64,000 bases of DNA from Legionella saoudiensis (lineage in GTDB: Bacteria; Pseudomonadota; Gammaproteobacteria; Legionellales; Legionellaceae), in contig NZ_LN901323.1 in the NCBI RefSeq assembly GCF_001465875.1, forward strand, positions 560,501 to 624,500, written 5' to 3'. The position numbers were made by a program, and so were the translations under genes. A model generated the notes under the pieces. The model was given only the letters and a program-made list of their open reading frames with translations, searched no databases and was not told the DNA's origin. Positions 57,012 to 64,000 of the stretch are shown piece by piece. Within the stretch, counting starts at the first letter, position 1. Each line of letters begins with the position of its first letter.

Positions 57012-57137
57012 TGCAAAGTATTCCTTAAAACTAAATAATAAAATGGCAAATTATTGCACGTTTTGCTGGGAATAGGTAGTGAAATTCAGTATTATAAGTT
57101 AAATTGATATAAAATTATAAACAGTATAGTACTAATT

Positions 57138-57758
57138 ATGAGCCGTACCAAAAGCAGTAAACGCTGGTTGCAAGAGCATTTTGACGATGTTTACGTAAAA
57201 AAAGCTCAGGCGGAAGGATATCGCAGCCGTGCCGTATATAAACTTAAAGAAGTTGATGAAAAAGAATCTTTGCTTAAACCAGGCATGACCGTGGTTGACT
57301 TAGGAGCCGCTCCAGGAGGTTGGACTCAATATGTTTCTGAACGCCTGCAAGGGCGCGGGCGTATTGTGGCCTTGGATATTTTGCCGATGGATTCTCTTCC
57401 TGATGTCGATATTATTTTGGGCGATTTTCGTGAAGATGATGTCTTGCAACAGCTCATGGATTTAATCCCGGAGCGCAGCGTAGACTTGGTTTTATCGGAT
57501 ATGGCCCCAAATATGAGTGGTACCACTGCAATTGATATTCCGCGAGCGATGTACTTAGTGGAGTTAGCTTTTGACTTTGCAGATAAAATGTTAAAGCCTG
57601 GCGGCTCTATGTTGGTTAAAATATTTCATGGCTCTGGTTTTGATGATTTGGTAAAACAGGCAAAAGCTTCTTTTGATAAAGTGGTTATTCGTAAACCGGC
57701 TGCCTCACGAGCACGCTCAAAAGAAACCTATTTGCTGGCAAAGGGATACAATTTATAG
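57138..57758 (+). CDS. rlmE: 23S rRNA 2'-O-ribose U2552 methyltransferase
   Basis: This is a 206-residue FtsJ/RrmJ-type SAM methyltransferase. The N-terminal [14 protein letters not shown] carries the catalytic Lys, the SAM-binding [14 protein letters not shown] lies at about 53-66, DMAPNMSG holds the conserved Asp near 124, and [10 protein letters not shown] the second Lys near 164. It methylates U2552 in the A-loop late in 50S assembly, and is heat-shock linked in E. coli with ftsH downstream. The start ATG is 127 bases from the divergent yhbY. Confidence 0.95.
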   Translation: MSRTKSSKRWLQEHFDDVYVKKAQAEGYRSRAVYKLKEVDEKESLLKPGMTVVDLGAAPGGWTQYVSERLQGRGRIVALDILPMDSLPDVDIILGDFREDDVLQQLMDLIPERSVDLVLSDMAPNMSGTTAIDIPRAMYLVELAFDFADKMLKPGGSMLVKIFHGSGFDDLVKQAKASFDKVVIRKPAASRARSKETYLLAKGYNL

Positions 57759-57826
57759 TAACTTTATATATTAAGAATTTTGTCCTCTTAAATATAAAAG
57801 CTTTACGCACTAACGAGGTTAATACT

Positions 57827-59749
57827 TTGAACGACATGGTTAAGAATTTGTTTTTATGGCTGATTATAGCGATCGTACTGGTCTCTGTGTTCAGTAATTT
57901 CGGGCCTCGAAACTCTGTTGCCGAGAAAATTTCCTACAGCCAATTTCTGAAAGAAGTCGATCAGGGTATGGTCAATACGGTGACTATTGAAGATGATAAA
58001 ATCATTAAAGGGATCACTAAAAATAACAAACGCTTTGTGACCTACATGCCAATGCAAGACAATGCATTGCTTGGCGAGCTGTTAAAGAGCAAGGTAGACG
58101 TTAGCGGGCAAGAAAAGCAGCAAGAGAGCTTTTTATTGCATCTATTTGTAAACTGGTTCCCTATGCTCTTATTGATTGGTGTCTGGGTATTCTTTATGCG
58201 TCAAATGCAAGGCGGAGGCGGTCGTGGAGCTATGTCTTTTGGTCGCTCTCGTGCACGCTTATTAGGCGAAGATCAAGTCAAAGTTACTTTTGCTGATGTG
58301 GCTGGTGTTGATGAAGCCAAAGATGAAGTAAAAGAATTGGTTGATTTCCTACGCGACCCAACCAAATTCCAAAATCTTGGTGGACGTATTCCTCGCGGTG
58401 TTTTGCTTGTGGGTTCTCCTGGAACGGGTAAAACTTTATTAGCAAGGGCAGTTGCCGGTGAAGCGAAGGTACCTTTTTTCACTATTTCAGGTTCTGATTT
58501 CGTAGAAATGTTTGTGGGTGTGGGTGCATCTCGTGTTCGTGACATGTTTGAGCAAGCGAAGAAGCACGCGCCATGCATTATTTTTATTGATGAAATCGAT
58601 GCAGTGGGTCGCCACCGTGGCGCAGGTCTTGGCGGCGGTCACGATGAGCGCGAACAAACATTGAACCAATTATTAGTTGAAATGGATGGTTTTGAGGGAA
58701 GCGAAGGCGTTATTGTTGTTGCCGCAACGAACCGTCCTGATGTATTAGACCCTGCATTATTACGTCCAGGCCGTTTTGACCGCCAGGTGGTTGTGCCCTT
58801 ACCTGATATTCGTGGGCGTGAGCAAATCTTAAGAGTACATTTACAAAAAGTTCCTGTAGATAGCGATATTGAAGTAATGGATATTGCACGAGGTACCCCA
58901 GGTTTTTCCGGAGCTGATTTATCCAATCTCGTGAATGAAGCTGCATTATTTGCCGCAAGAGCAAATAAGCGCAAAGTCAGCATGATTGAGTTAGAGAAAG
59001 CAAAAGATAAGATTATGATGGGGGCTGAACGTCGTTCTATGGTAATGGATGATAATGAGAAAAAGCTAACTGCTTACCACGAAGCAGGACATGCGATTGT
59101 CGGTTTATCTGTTCCCGAACATGATCCAGTATACAAGGTATCCATTATTCCACGCGGACGCGCCTTAGGGGTTACGATGTTCCTTCCTGAGCAAGACCGT
59201 TACAGCCATAGCAAACGCCGCTTGGAAAGCCAATTATCAAGCCTGTTCGGTGGCCGAATAGCTGAAGAGCTGATTTTTGGATTAGAAAGTGTGACCACCG
59301 GCGCTTCAAATGACATTATGCGTTCAACCGAAATCGCACGCAAAATGGTTACTTCTTGGGGATTATCTTCTCTTGGCCCGCTTACTTTTGGCGAAGAAGA
59401 GGAAGAAGTATTTCTTGGTCGTTCTATGAATAAACATAAAGAAATGTCAGACAGAACGGCTCAGCAAATTGATGATGAGGTTCGGGCCATTATTGATAGA
59501 AACTATCAACGAGCTAAAGAGATATTGGTTGCCAATATGGATAAACTGCATCTTATGGCACAAAGCTTGATTAAGTATGAGACGATTGATACACAACAAA
59601 TTCAGGAAATTATGTCGGGCAAAGAACCCTCCCCCCCTCAGGATTGGGGAACGCCCTCGAAGCCTTTAGATAAAGCTGATGTAGTCAATGATGCTCCTGC
59701 TAAGGCAAATGATGCTGAGGTAAGCGTTAATCCTGCTGAAGAACACTAG
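57827..59749 (+). CDS. ftsH: ATP-dependent zinc metalloprotease FtsH
   Basis: This 640-residue membrane AAA protease has TM1 at about 6-22 ([14 protein letters not shown]), a periplasmic domain and TM2 at about 100-120. The AAA module carries Walker A GSPGTGKT near 196-203, Walker [13 protein letters not shown] and the second region of homology [19 protein letters not shown]. The zinc site HEAGH is near 418. It degrades membrane and short-lived regulatory proteins such as sigma-32 and LpxC. ACGAGGT is spaced for TTG 57827; the ATG at 57836 aligns with the E. coli start but is too far from that site. The tail (about 600-640) is Ala/Asp/Pro-rich. Confidence 0.96.
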   Translation: MNDMVKNLFLWLIIAIVLVSVFSNFGPRNSVAEKISYSQFLKEVDQGMVNTVTIEDDKIIKGITKNNKRFVTYMPMQDNALLGELLKSKVDVSGQEKQQESFLLHLFVNWFPMLLLIGVWVFFMRQMQGGGGRGAMSFGRSRARLLGEDQVKVTFADVAGVDEAKDEVKELVDFLRDPTKFQNLGGRIPRGVLLVGSPGTGKTLLARAVAGEAKVPFFTISGSDFVEMFVGVGASRVRDMFEQAKKHAPCIIFIDEIDAVGRHRGAGLGGGHDEREQTLNQLLVEMDGFEGSEGVIVVAATNRPDVLDPALLRPGRFDRQVVVPLPDIRGREQILRVHLQKVPVDSDIEVMDIARGTPGFSGADLSNLVNEAALFAARANKRKVSMIELEKAKDKIMMGAERRSMVMDDNEKKLTAYHEAGHAIVGLSVPEHDPVYKVSIIPRGRALGVTMFLPEQDRYSHSKRRLESQLSSLFGGRIAEELIFGLESVTTGASNDIMRSTEIARKMVTSWGLSSLGPLTFGEEEEEVFLGRSMNKHKEMSDRTAQQIDDEVRAIIDRNYQRAKEILVANMDKLHLMAQSLIKYETIDTQQIQEIMSGKEPSPPQDWGTPSKPLDKADVVNDAPAKANDAEVSVNPAEEH

Positions 59750-59771
59750 CTGTTTGAGCGAGAAACACTAA

Positions 59772-60644
59772 GTGAATGCAGAGCAATTCTTAAGCTGGCT
59801 TGCACGCCGCAGCCAGCTTCCCACCGGATATTATTATGAAAAACCTTTGATTATGGGAATCTTAAATGTAACCCCTAATTCTTTTTCTGATGGTGGTAAG
59901 TTTTTATCCCCGGCACGTGCCTATGAACATGCCTTTCATTTAATTGGCCAAGGAGCTGATTTAATTGATATAGGCGGTGAATCCACAAAGCCTGGAGCTG
60001 AACCAGTGACGGTAGAGGATGAGCTCAATAGGGTGATACCTATTATTGAACAAATTCGAGTCCATTCTGATGTTTGTATTTCAATTGATACAAATAAACC
60101 CGAAGTAATGGCTGCGGCAGTTAAAGCTGGAGCAAATATAATTAATGATATCAATGCATTACGTACAAAAGGTGCATTGGAAGTAGCCGCAAAGCTAGCG
60201 GTTCCAGTATGTTTGATGCACATGCAGGGTGAACCACGAACAATGCAGCAAAACCCTCATTATCCAGATGGGGTTTATGAAACGGTGAGACGGTTTTTTA
60301 TTGAACGTATCAATGCCTGTATAGATGCAGGCATCGAAAAGCAACATTTGATTTTGGATTTTGGATTTGGTTTTGGCAAACAAACGCAAGATAACTTATA
60401 TTTAATAAATATGCTTGAGCATTTTGCTGAGTTTGAAATGCCTTTTCTTTTAGGTGTTTCACGCAAAAGTTCAATTGGAGCCGTTCTCAACAAAGAGGTG
60501 GATGATCGTTTAATAGGAAGTATTACCCTGGCGGTGTATGCAACATTAAAGGGCATAGGAATTATCAGAACGCATGATGTTGATGAAACCCATCAGGCGT
60601 TAAAAATGATCGATTTAGTGGAACGAGCGCAACAGTCTAAATAA
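59772..60644 (+). CDS. folP: Dihydropteroate synthase
   Basis: The 290-residue TIM-barrel enzyme contains both family signatures: IMGILNVTPNSFSDGGKF (about 28-45) and the pterin-binding GADLIDIGGESTKPGA (about 56-71). Also present are INDINALR, the CLMHMQGEPRTMQ loop and the C-terminal GVSRKSSIG with catalytic Lys/Arg. It joins p-aminobenzoate to dihydropterin pyrophosphate and is the sulfonamide target. The start is GTG 59772, 22 bases after ftsH, with only a weak ribosome binding site (GAGAAAC). It lies in the conserved ftsH-folP-glmM order. Confidence 0.95.
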   Translation: MNAEQFLSWLARRSQLPTGYYYEKPLIMGILNVTPNSFSDGGKFLSPARAYEHAFHLIGQGADLIDIGGESTKPGAEPVTVEDELNRVIPIIEQIRVHSDVCISIDTNKPEVMAAAVKAGANIINDINALRTKGALEVAAKLAVPVCLMHMQGEPRTMQQNPHYPDGVYETVRRFFIERINACIDAGIEKQHLILDFGFGFGKQTQDNLYLINMLEHFAEFEMPFLLGVSRKSSIGAVLNKEVDDRLIGSITLAVYATLKGIGIIRTHDVDETHQALKMIDLVERAQQSK

Positions 60645-60659
60645 TAAGGTAGGAAAAGG

Positions 60660-62012
60660 ATGAGTCAACGTAAATATTTTGGTACCGATGGTATACGTGG
60701 ACACGTAGGATTATCAAATATTAATCCTGAATTTGTTTTAAAATTAGGTTGGGCCGTAGGACGTGTGCTGGCAAATGGCCATCGGAAAAAGGTCGTTATA
60801 GGTAAAGATACTCGAGTATCTGGTTATATGCTGGAGTCGGCGTTAGAAGCAGGCTTATCTGCGGCAGGTGTTGACGTGGCCCTATTAGGCCCAATGCCTA
60901 CTCCCGCAATTGCCTACTTAACGCAAACACTTCGAGCTAATGCTGGAATAGTGATTAGCGCCTCACATAATTTGTTTGAAGATAATGGCATCAAATTCTT
61001 TTCTGCGGAGGGAGGTAAGCTCCCTGATAGTGTAGAGCTTGATATTGAAGCCGAATTAGATAAAAAAATGGAAACGGTTCCTTCAGAACAATTGGGTAAA
61101 GCAACCCGTATTAATGACGCAACGGGCCGATATATTGAGTTTTGTAAATCTACTATCCCTTCGATGACTCGTTTATCGGGTTTAAAGATTGTGGTTGATT
61201 GCGCTAATGGGGCTACTTATCACATCGCCCCTAATGTTTTTGCTGAATTGGGAGCACATGTTACGGCAATTGGAAACAAACCTGATGGCTTTAATATTAA
61301 TCAGGACTGTGGGTCAACTTCTCCGGCACATCTAATTCAGAAGGTACTCAGCACCGGGGCCGATATTGGTATTGGTTTAGATGGTGATGGTGACCGCGTA
61401 TTGTTAGTCGATGCTAAAGGTAATTTAGTTGATGGTGACCAAATCCTTTACATCATCGCTAAGGATCGTCATGAACGTGGAGTTTTACATGGCGGCGTTG
61501 TTGGTACCATCATGAGCAATTATGGCTTGGAAATGGCAATTACCGAATTGGGCATACCGTTTATTCGCTCCAATGTAGGGGACCGCTATGTCCTTGAAGC
61601 CCTACGAGAAAATAATTGGAAGATTGGTGGTGAAACTTCTGGCCACATCGTTTGCCTTGATAAAACCACAACAGGTGATGGTATCGTTGCGGCACTGCAG
61701 GTTTTATCTATTATGGTAAAACAAGGAAAGAGCCTACAGCAATTAACGGGCGGTATTTCATTATTACCACAAAGCCTGGTTAATTTAAAAACCACTCACG
61801 CCTCGGTACTGGCTAATAACTCAGAAGTAATTCGCGTGGTAAAAAATTTAGAAACCAGCTTGCAAGGTGAGGGCAGGGTTTTATTGCGCCCCTCAGGCAC
61901 CGAGCCCCTATTGCGTGTGATGGTTGAAGGCCAAGATCAATCTTTAGTTATGCAACAAGCACAAAAACTATGTGATGATATCAGTCAAATTGAAAAAAAC
62001 CTCCACCATTAA
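60660..62012 (+). CDS. glmM: Phosphoglucosamine mutase
   Basis: The 450-residue phosphohexomutase begins [14 protein letters not shown], the GlmM N-terminal signature. The catalytic phosphoserine is in [14 protein letters not shown] near 102, the metal loop DGDGDRV near 243, GGETSGHI near 325, and the phosphate-binding [12 protein letters not shown] near 412. It makes glucosamine-1-phosphate for UDP-GlcNAc, feeding peptidoglycan and LPS. AGGAAAAGG precedes the ATG. A hairpin with a T-rich tail follows, 33 bases past the stop. Confidence 0.96.
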   Translation: MSQRKYFGTDGIRGHVGLSNINPEFVLKLGWAVGRVLANGHRKKVVIGKDTRVSGYMLESALEAGLSAAGVDVALLGPMPTPAIAYLTQTLRANAGIVISASHNLFEDNGIKFFSAEGGKLPDSVELDIEAELDKKMETVPSEQLGKATRINDATGRYIEFCKSTIPSMTRLSGLKIVVDCANGATYHIAPNVFAELGAHVTAIGNKPDGFNINQDCGSTSPAHLIQKVLSTGADIGIGLDGDGDRVLLVDAKGNLVDGDQILYIIAKDRHERGVLHGGVVGTIMSNYGLEMAITELGIPFIRSNVGDRYVLEALRENNWKIGGETSGHIVCLDKTTTGDGIVAALQVLSIMVKQGKSLQQLTGGISLLPQSLVNLKTTHASVLANNSEVIRVVKNLETSLQGEGRVLLRPSGTEPLLRVMVEGQDQSLVMQQAQKLCDDISQIEKNLHH

Positions 62013-62044
62013 CCCTTTTACCGCGCTCAACAGTATATCTTATC

Positions 62045-62075
62045 GAACTCCTCACCGGCAGGGGAGTTCCTTTCC
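62045..62075 (+). terminator. Probable terminator after glmM
   Basis: GAACTCC (62045-62051) pairs with GGAGTTC (62063-62069), followed by CTTTCCCTT. The tail is only moderately T-rich. Confidence 0.5.
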
Positions 62076-62240
62076 CTTGGCTGTGAAAATACTATTGCGA
62101 TTTTGTAACGAGCTTTTTTAACCAAAAAATGAAGAAAATTTAGTGCTGGTAATTCATTTACTGGTTTGATGAAATATGCAGCAATAAAGCAGGGCACCCA
62201 GCACAAAATAAAGGTTAAACTGCTTTTTTTAGAAAAAAAC

Positions 62241-62246
62241 TATAAT
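62241..62246 (+). promoter_or_regulatory. Probable -10 box of the tpiA-secG unit
   Basis: A consensus TATAAT lies 62 bases before the tpiA ATG and follows a very AT-rich segment. No good -35 is seen at the expected distance, so only the -10 element is reported. Confidence 0.45.
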
Positions 62247-62308
62247 AGGACTACACATCTGAACCGAGTTTGGGTATAGTCGCGGGGTTGAACGCGAGAG
62301 GACAGCAC

Positions 62309-63058
62309 ATGAGGCATAAAATAGTTGCTGGTAATTGGAAGATGAATGGCCAGTTGCAGCAAGTGATTCAATTAACGAATCAGCTCAAGGAGATGTTAAT
62401 CTTAAATGATACGCTTCATGTAGCCGTTATGCCACCTGCAATTTATATCCCTCAGGTCAACGAATTACTTGCGAGAAGCAAAATTAAGCTAGGCGCTCAG
62501 AATGTATATCCAAAAGATGCGGGTGCGTTCACGGGTGAATTGTCTGGGCCCATGTTAAAAGAGTTTAATTGTCACTATGTTTTAGTCGGACACTCTGAAA
62601 GACGACATATCTTTCAAGAAGATGAAAAATTTGTGGCACAAAAATTCCACCATGTAAAAGATCATGGTATGATACCTGTTCTTTGCGTCGGTGAAACGCT
62701 AGAAGAGCGTGAAAAAGGACACACTGAACAAGTAATTGCCAAACAAATTTTGGCCGTAAGTGAAAATAACAATAATTGCTTTCAAAACTGTGTTATAGCT
62801 TATGAACCTGTTTGGGCTATAGGTACAGGAAAAACAGCATCACCTAATGAAGCACAAGAAGTGCACCAGTTTATCAGGAAACTGGCTGGCGAAATTAATC
62901 GTGATGATGCAGAGCATTTATCTATCCTCTATGGAGGTAGCGTAAATGAAAATAATGCCGCGGCTTTATTTGCCATGCCCGATGTTGATGGTGGCTTGGT
63001 AGGTGGAGCATCGTTAAATGCGAAACAGTTTGTGGAAATTGTGAAATGTATCAATTGA
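62309..63058 (+). CDS. tpiA: Triosephosphate isomerase
   Basis: The 249-residue TIM barrel starts [13 protein letters not shown] with the catalytic Lys at 11. GHSERR carries the catalytic His near 93, [14 protein letters not shown] the catalytic Glu near 165, and [11 protein letters not shown] and GGLVGGASL form the phosphate loops. It interconverts dihydroxyacetone phosphate and glyceraldehyde-3-phosphate. The frame is open from 62270, but AGAGGACAGCAC and homologue length fix the ATG at 62309. secG overlaps its last 13 bases, a common gammaproteobacterial coupling. Confidence 0.97.
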   Translation: MRHKIVAGNWKMNGQLQQVIQLTNQLKEMLILNDTLHVAVMPPAIYIPQVNELLARSKIKLGAQNVYPKDAGAFTGELSGPMLKEFNCHYVLVGHSERRHIFQEDEKFVAQKFHHVKDHGMIPVLCVGETLEEREKGHTEQVIAKQILAVSENNNNCFQNCVIAYEPVWAIGTGKTASPNEAQEVHQFIRKLAGEINRDDAEHLSILYGGSVNENNAAALFAMPDVDGGLVGGASLNAKQFVEIVKCIN

Positions 63059-63366
63059 TCTTAGTTATACATGTGTTAGTAGCTATAGTCTTAATCGGCT
63101 TGGTTCTTATTCAACATGGTAAAGGTGCTGATATAGGCGCAGCTTTTGGTTCTGGTGCATCAAATACACTATTTGGTAGTCAAGGAACTGGTAGCTTTTT
63201 ATTTAAATTAACTGGTGGTTTAGCACTAACATTTTTTGTTACGAGCCTATTGCTGTCTTACATGGTATCTGTACAATACCACAAAGCAGAGCAGCTTACT
63301 GCTCCGCAACAAACAAATGTACCGGTGAATTCAATCCCAGTACCAGTTGATAACAACAAGAAGTGA
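63046..63366 (+). CDS. secG: Protein translocase subunit SecG
   Basis: The 106-residue protein has two membrane spans (about 2-22 and 52-72) separated by the SecG signature loop [20 protein letters not shown]. The C-terminal tail is hydrophilic and Pro/Gln-rich. It assists SecYE during protein export. Its start lies inside the 3' end of tpiA. tRNA-Leu(GAG) follows, as secG-leuU do in E. coli. Confidence 0.95.
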   Translation: MYQLILVIHVLVAIVLIGLVLIQHGKGADIGAAFGSGASNTLFGSQGTGSFLFKLTGGLALTFFVTSLLLSYMVSVQYHKAEQLTAPQQTNVPVNSIPVPVDNNKK

Positions 63367-63438
63367 TAAAAGAATAAAATACTTGGGGTGTTTACCGTTC
63401 ACTAATATGATGGTAGACAAAACCTAATAATAAGAATT

Positions 63439-63523
63439 GCCGAAGTGGTGGAATTGGTAGACACGCCGTCTTGAGGGGGCGGTGGCGTAAGCCGTGCCGG
63501 TTCGAGTCCGGCCTTCGGCACCA
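63439..63523 (+). tRNA. tRNA-Leu (anticodon GAG)
   Basis: The acceptor GCCGAAG pairs with CTTCGGC, discriminator A, and an encoded CCA ends at 63523. The anticodon stem CCGTC/GGCGG encloses loop TTGAGGG, giving GAG. A long variable arm (GGCGTAAGCC region), the GGTTCGAGTCC T-arm and the D-arm features of class II tRNAs are present. Its position after secG matches leuU of E. coli. Confidence 0.96.
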
Positions 63524-63545
63524 TTTAATCGAGCAAGGTGACATA

Positions 63546-63902
63546 ATGCTATCTCAATACTTACCCGTTCTTGTATTCATAATCATCGGATTAGTTTTAG
63601 GCCTGGTGATGTTGGGAGCTGGTGCCCTGCTTTCAAAACATAGTCCTGATGCTGCTAAGAATGCACCCTATGAGTGCGGTTTTGGCGCATTTGAAAACTC
63701 TCATTTGCCTTTCGATGTGCGTTTTTATCTGGTGGCAATACTATTTATCATCTTTGATTTAGAAACCGCATTTTTCTTTCCTTGGGCTTTAGTCTTACGC
63801 AAAATTGGATGGTTTGGTTTTTCCGGAATGATGTTATTTCTCGGTTTATTAGTCATTGGCTTTATTTATGAATGGAAGCGTGGCGCGTTAGAGTGGGAAT
63901 AA
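63546..63902 (+). CDS. nuoA: NADH-quinone oxidoreductase subunit A
   Basis: This is a 118-residue NuoA with three membrane spans (about 6-28, 62-82 and 90-112). The conserved loop [20 protein letters not shown] lies between TM1 and TM2, followed by [23 protein letters not shown]. It is part of the proton-pumping membrane arm of complex I near the quinone site. The frame is open upstream through the tRNA, but AAGGTGACATA before the ATG at 63546 sets the start. It should open the nuo operon, though no nuoB start is visible in the last 98 bases. Confidence 0.95.
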   Translation: MLSQYLPVLVFIIIGLVLGLVMLGAGALLSKHSPDAAKNAPYECGFGAFENSHLPFDVRFYLVAILFIIFDLETAFFFPWALVLRKIGWFGFSGMMLFLGLLVIGFIYEWKRGALEWE

Positions 63903-64000
63903 TTTAGAAGCGTAACAAATAGTTTAACGAATCGTAACTTCTCTGTATGTTGTTTTGAATAAATAAGTGCCTCATAAATATAGTTGTTCTAATTTTGAGA

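Noticed and set aside
63471..63545. Upstream extension of the nuoA frame
   Set aside because: It runs through the tRNA-Leu gene; NuoA starts at 63546 by homology and ribosome binding site.
1..64000. CRISPR arrays, prophage genes, rRNA operons or a toxin-antitoxin pair
   Set aside because: None could be supported: no regular repeat-spacer pattern, no phage structural genes, no rRNA-like sequence and no recognisable toxin or antitoxin fold.

Overview
The window looks like a chromosomal segment of a Legionella-type gammaproteobacterium. It is low in GC and has no rRNA, phage, insertion-sequence or CRISPR material. Three things suggest this host: a secreted M28 aminopeptidase like the Legionella leucine aminopeptidases; several large membrane/coiled-coil proteins with no housekeeping match, of the kind common among Legionella Dot/Icm substrates; and an acyltransferase-3 pair of the Lag-1 type in a lipopolysaccharide locus. 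This assignment rests on recognition of protein families, not on a database search.

Layout. 1-5.2 kb: the start of a lumazine synthase gene, a quinone/FMN reductase, a cold-shock protein, a drug-efflux MFS gene broken by a one-base frameshift, and rep helicase preceded by an unlisted 52-residue acidic ORF. 5.4-11.5 kb: hslO, an unknown gene, then typA-nadK-recN. 11.5-32.1 kb: a large O-antigen/LPS locus in two converging arms. The rightward arm has manC, manB, a glycosyltransferase, a likely Wzy polymerase and two tandem acyltransferase-3 genes. The leftward arm runs from a WbpM/CapD-type dehydratase and rmlB, rmlD and rmlA through a fused rmlC-fdtA gene, a hexapeptide acetyltransferase, a beta-propeller protein, a FemAB/GNAT-like protein, an FdtB-type aminotransferase, a Wzx flippase and a glycosyltransferase to a Wzz-like chain-length protein. 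Together they should make dTDP-rhamnose and a dTDP-3-acylamino-3,6-dideoxyhexose and carry out Wzx/Wzy-dependent assembly. No initiating transferase or ligase is present.

32.4-38.6 kb: unknown membrane and secreted proteins around a zinc aminopeptidase. 38.7-43.6 kb: the conserved prkA-yeaH-ycgB (SpoVR) stress operon. 43.9-49.3 kb: pepN, a secreted 2H-phosphoesterase-like protein whose 5' end overlaps aroE on the opposite strand, and a patatin-like phospholipase. 49.4-55.0 kb: two further effector-like proteins, a POT peptide transporter, a Gly/Trp-rich lipoprotein and a small secreted protein. 55.1-63.9 kb: hda-pgsA, then the classic gammaproteobacterial order yhbY / rlmE-ftsH-folP-glmM-tpiA-secG-tRNA-Leu(GAG)-nuoA.

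Intergenic spaces hold several hairpin terminators and at least two recurring short palindrome families. The most interesting material is the modular sugar pathway of the LPS locus, the set of unknown membrane proteins, and the overlapping divergent starts at 47.3 kb.
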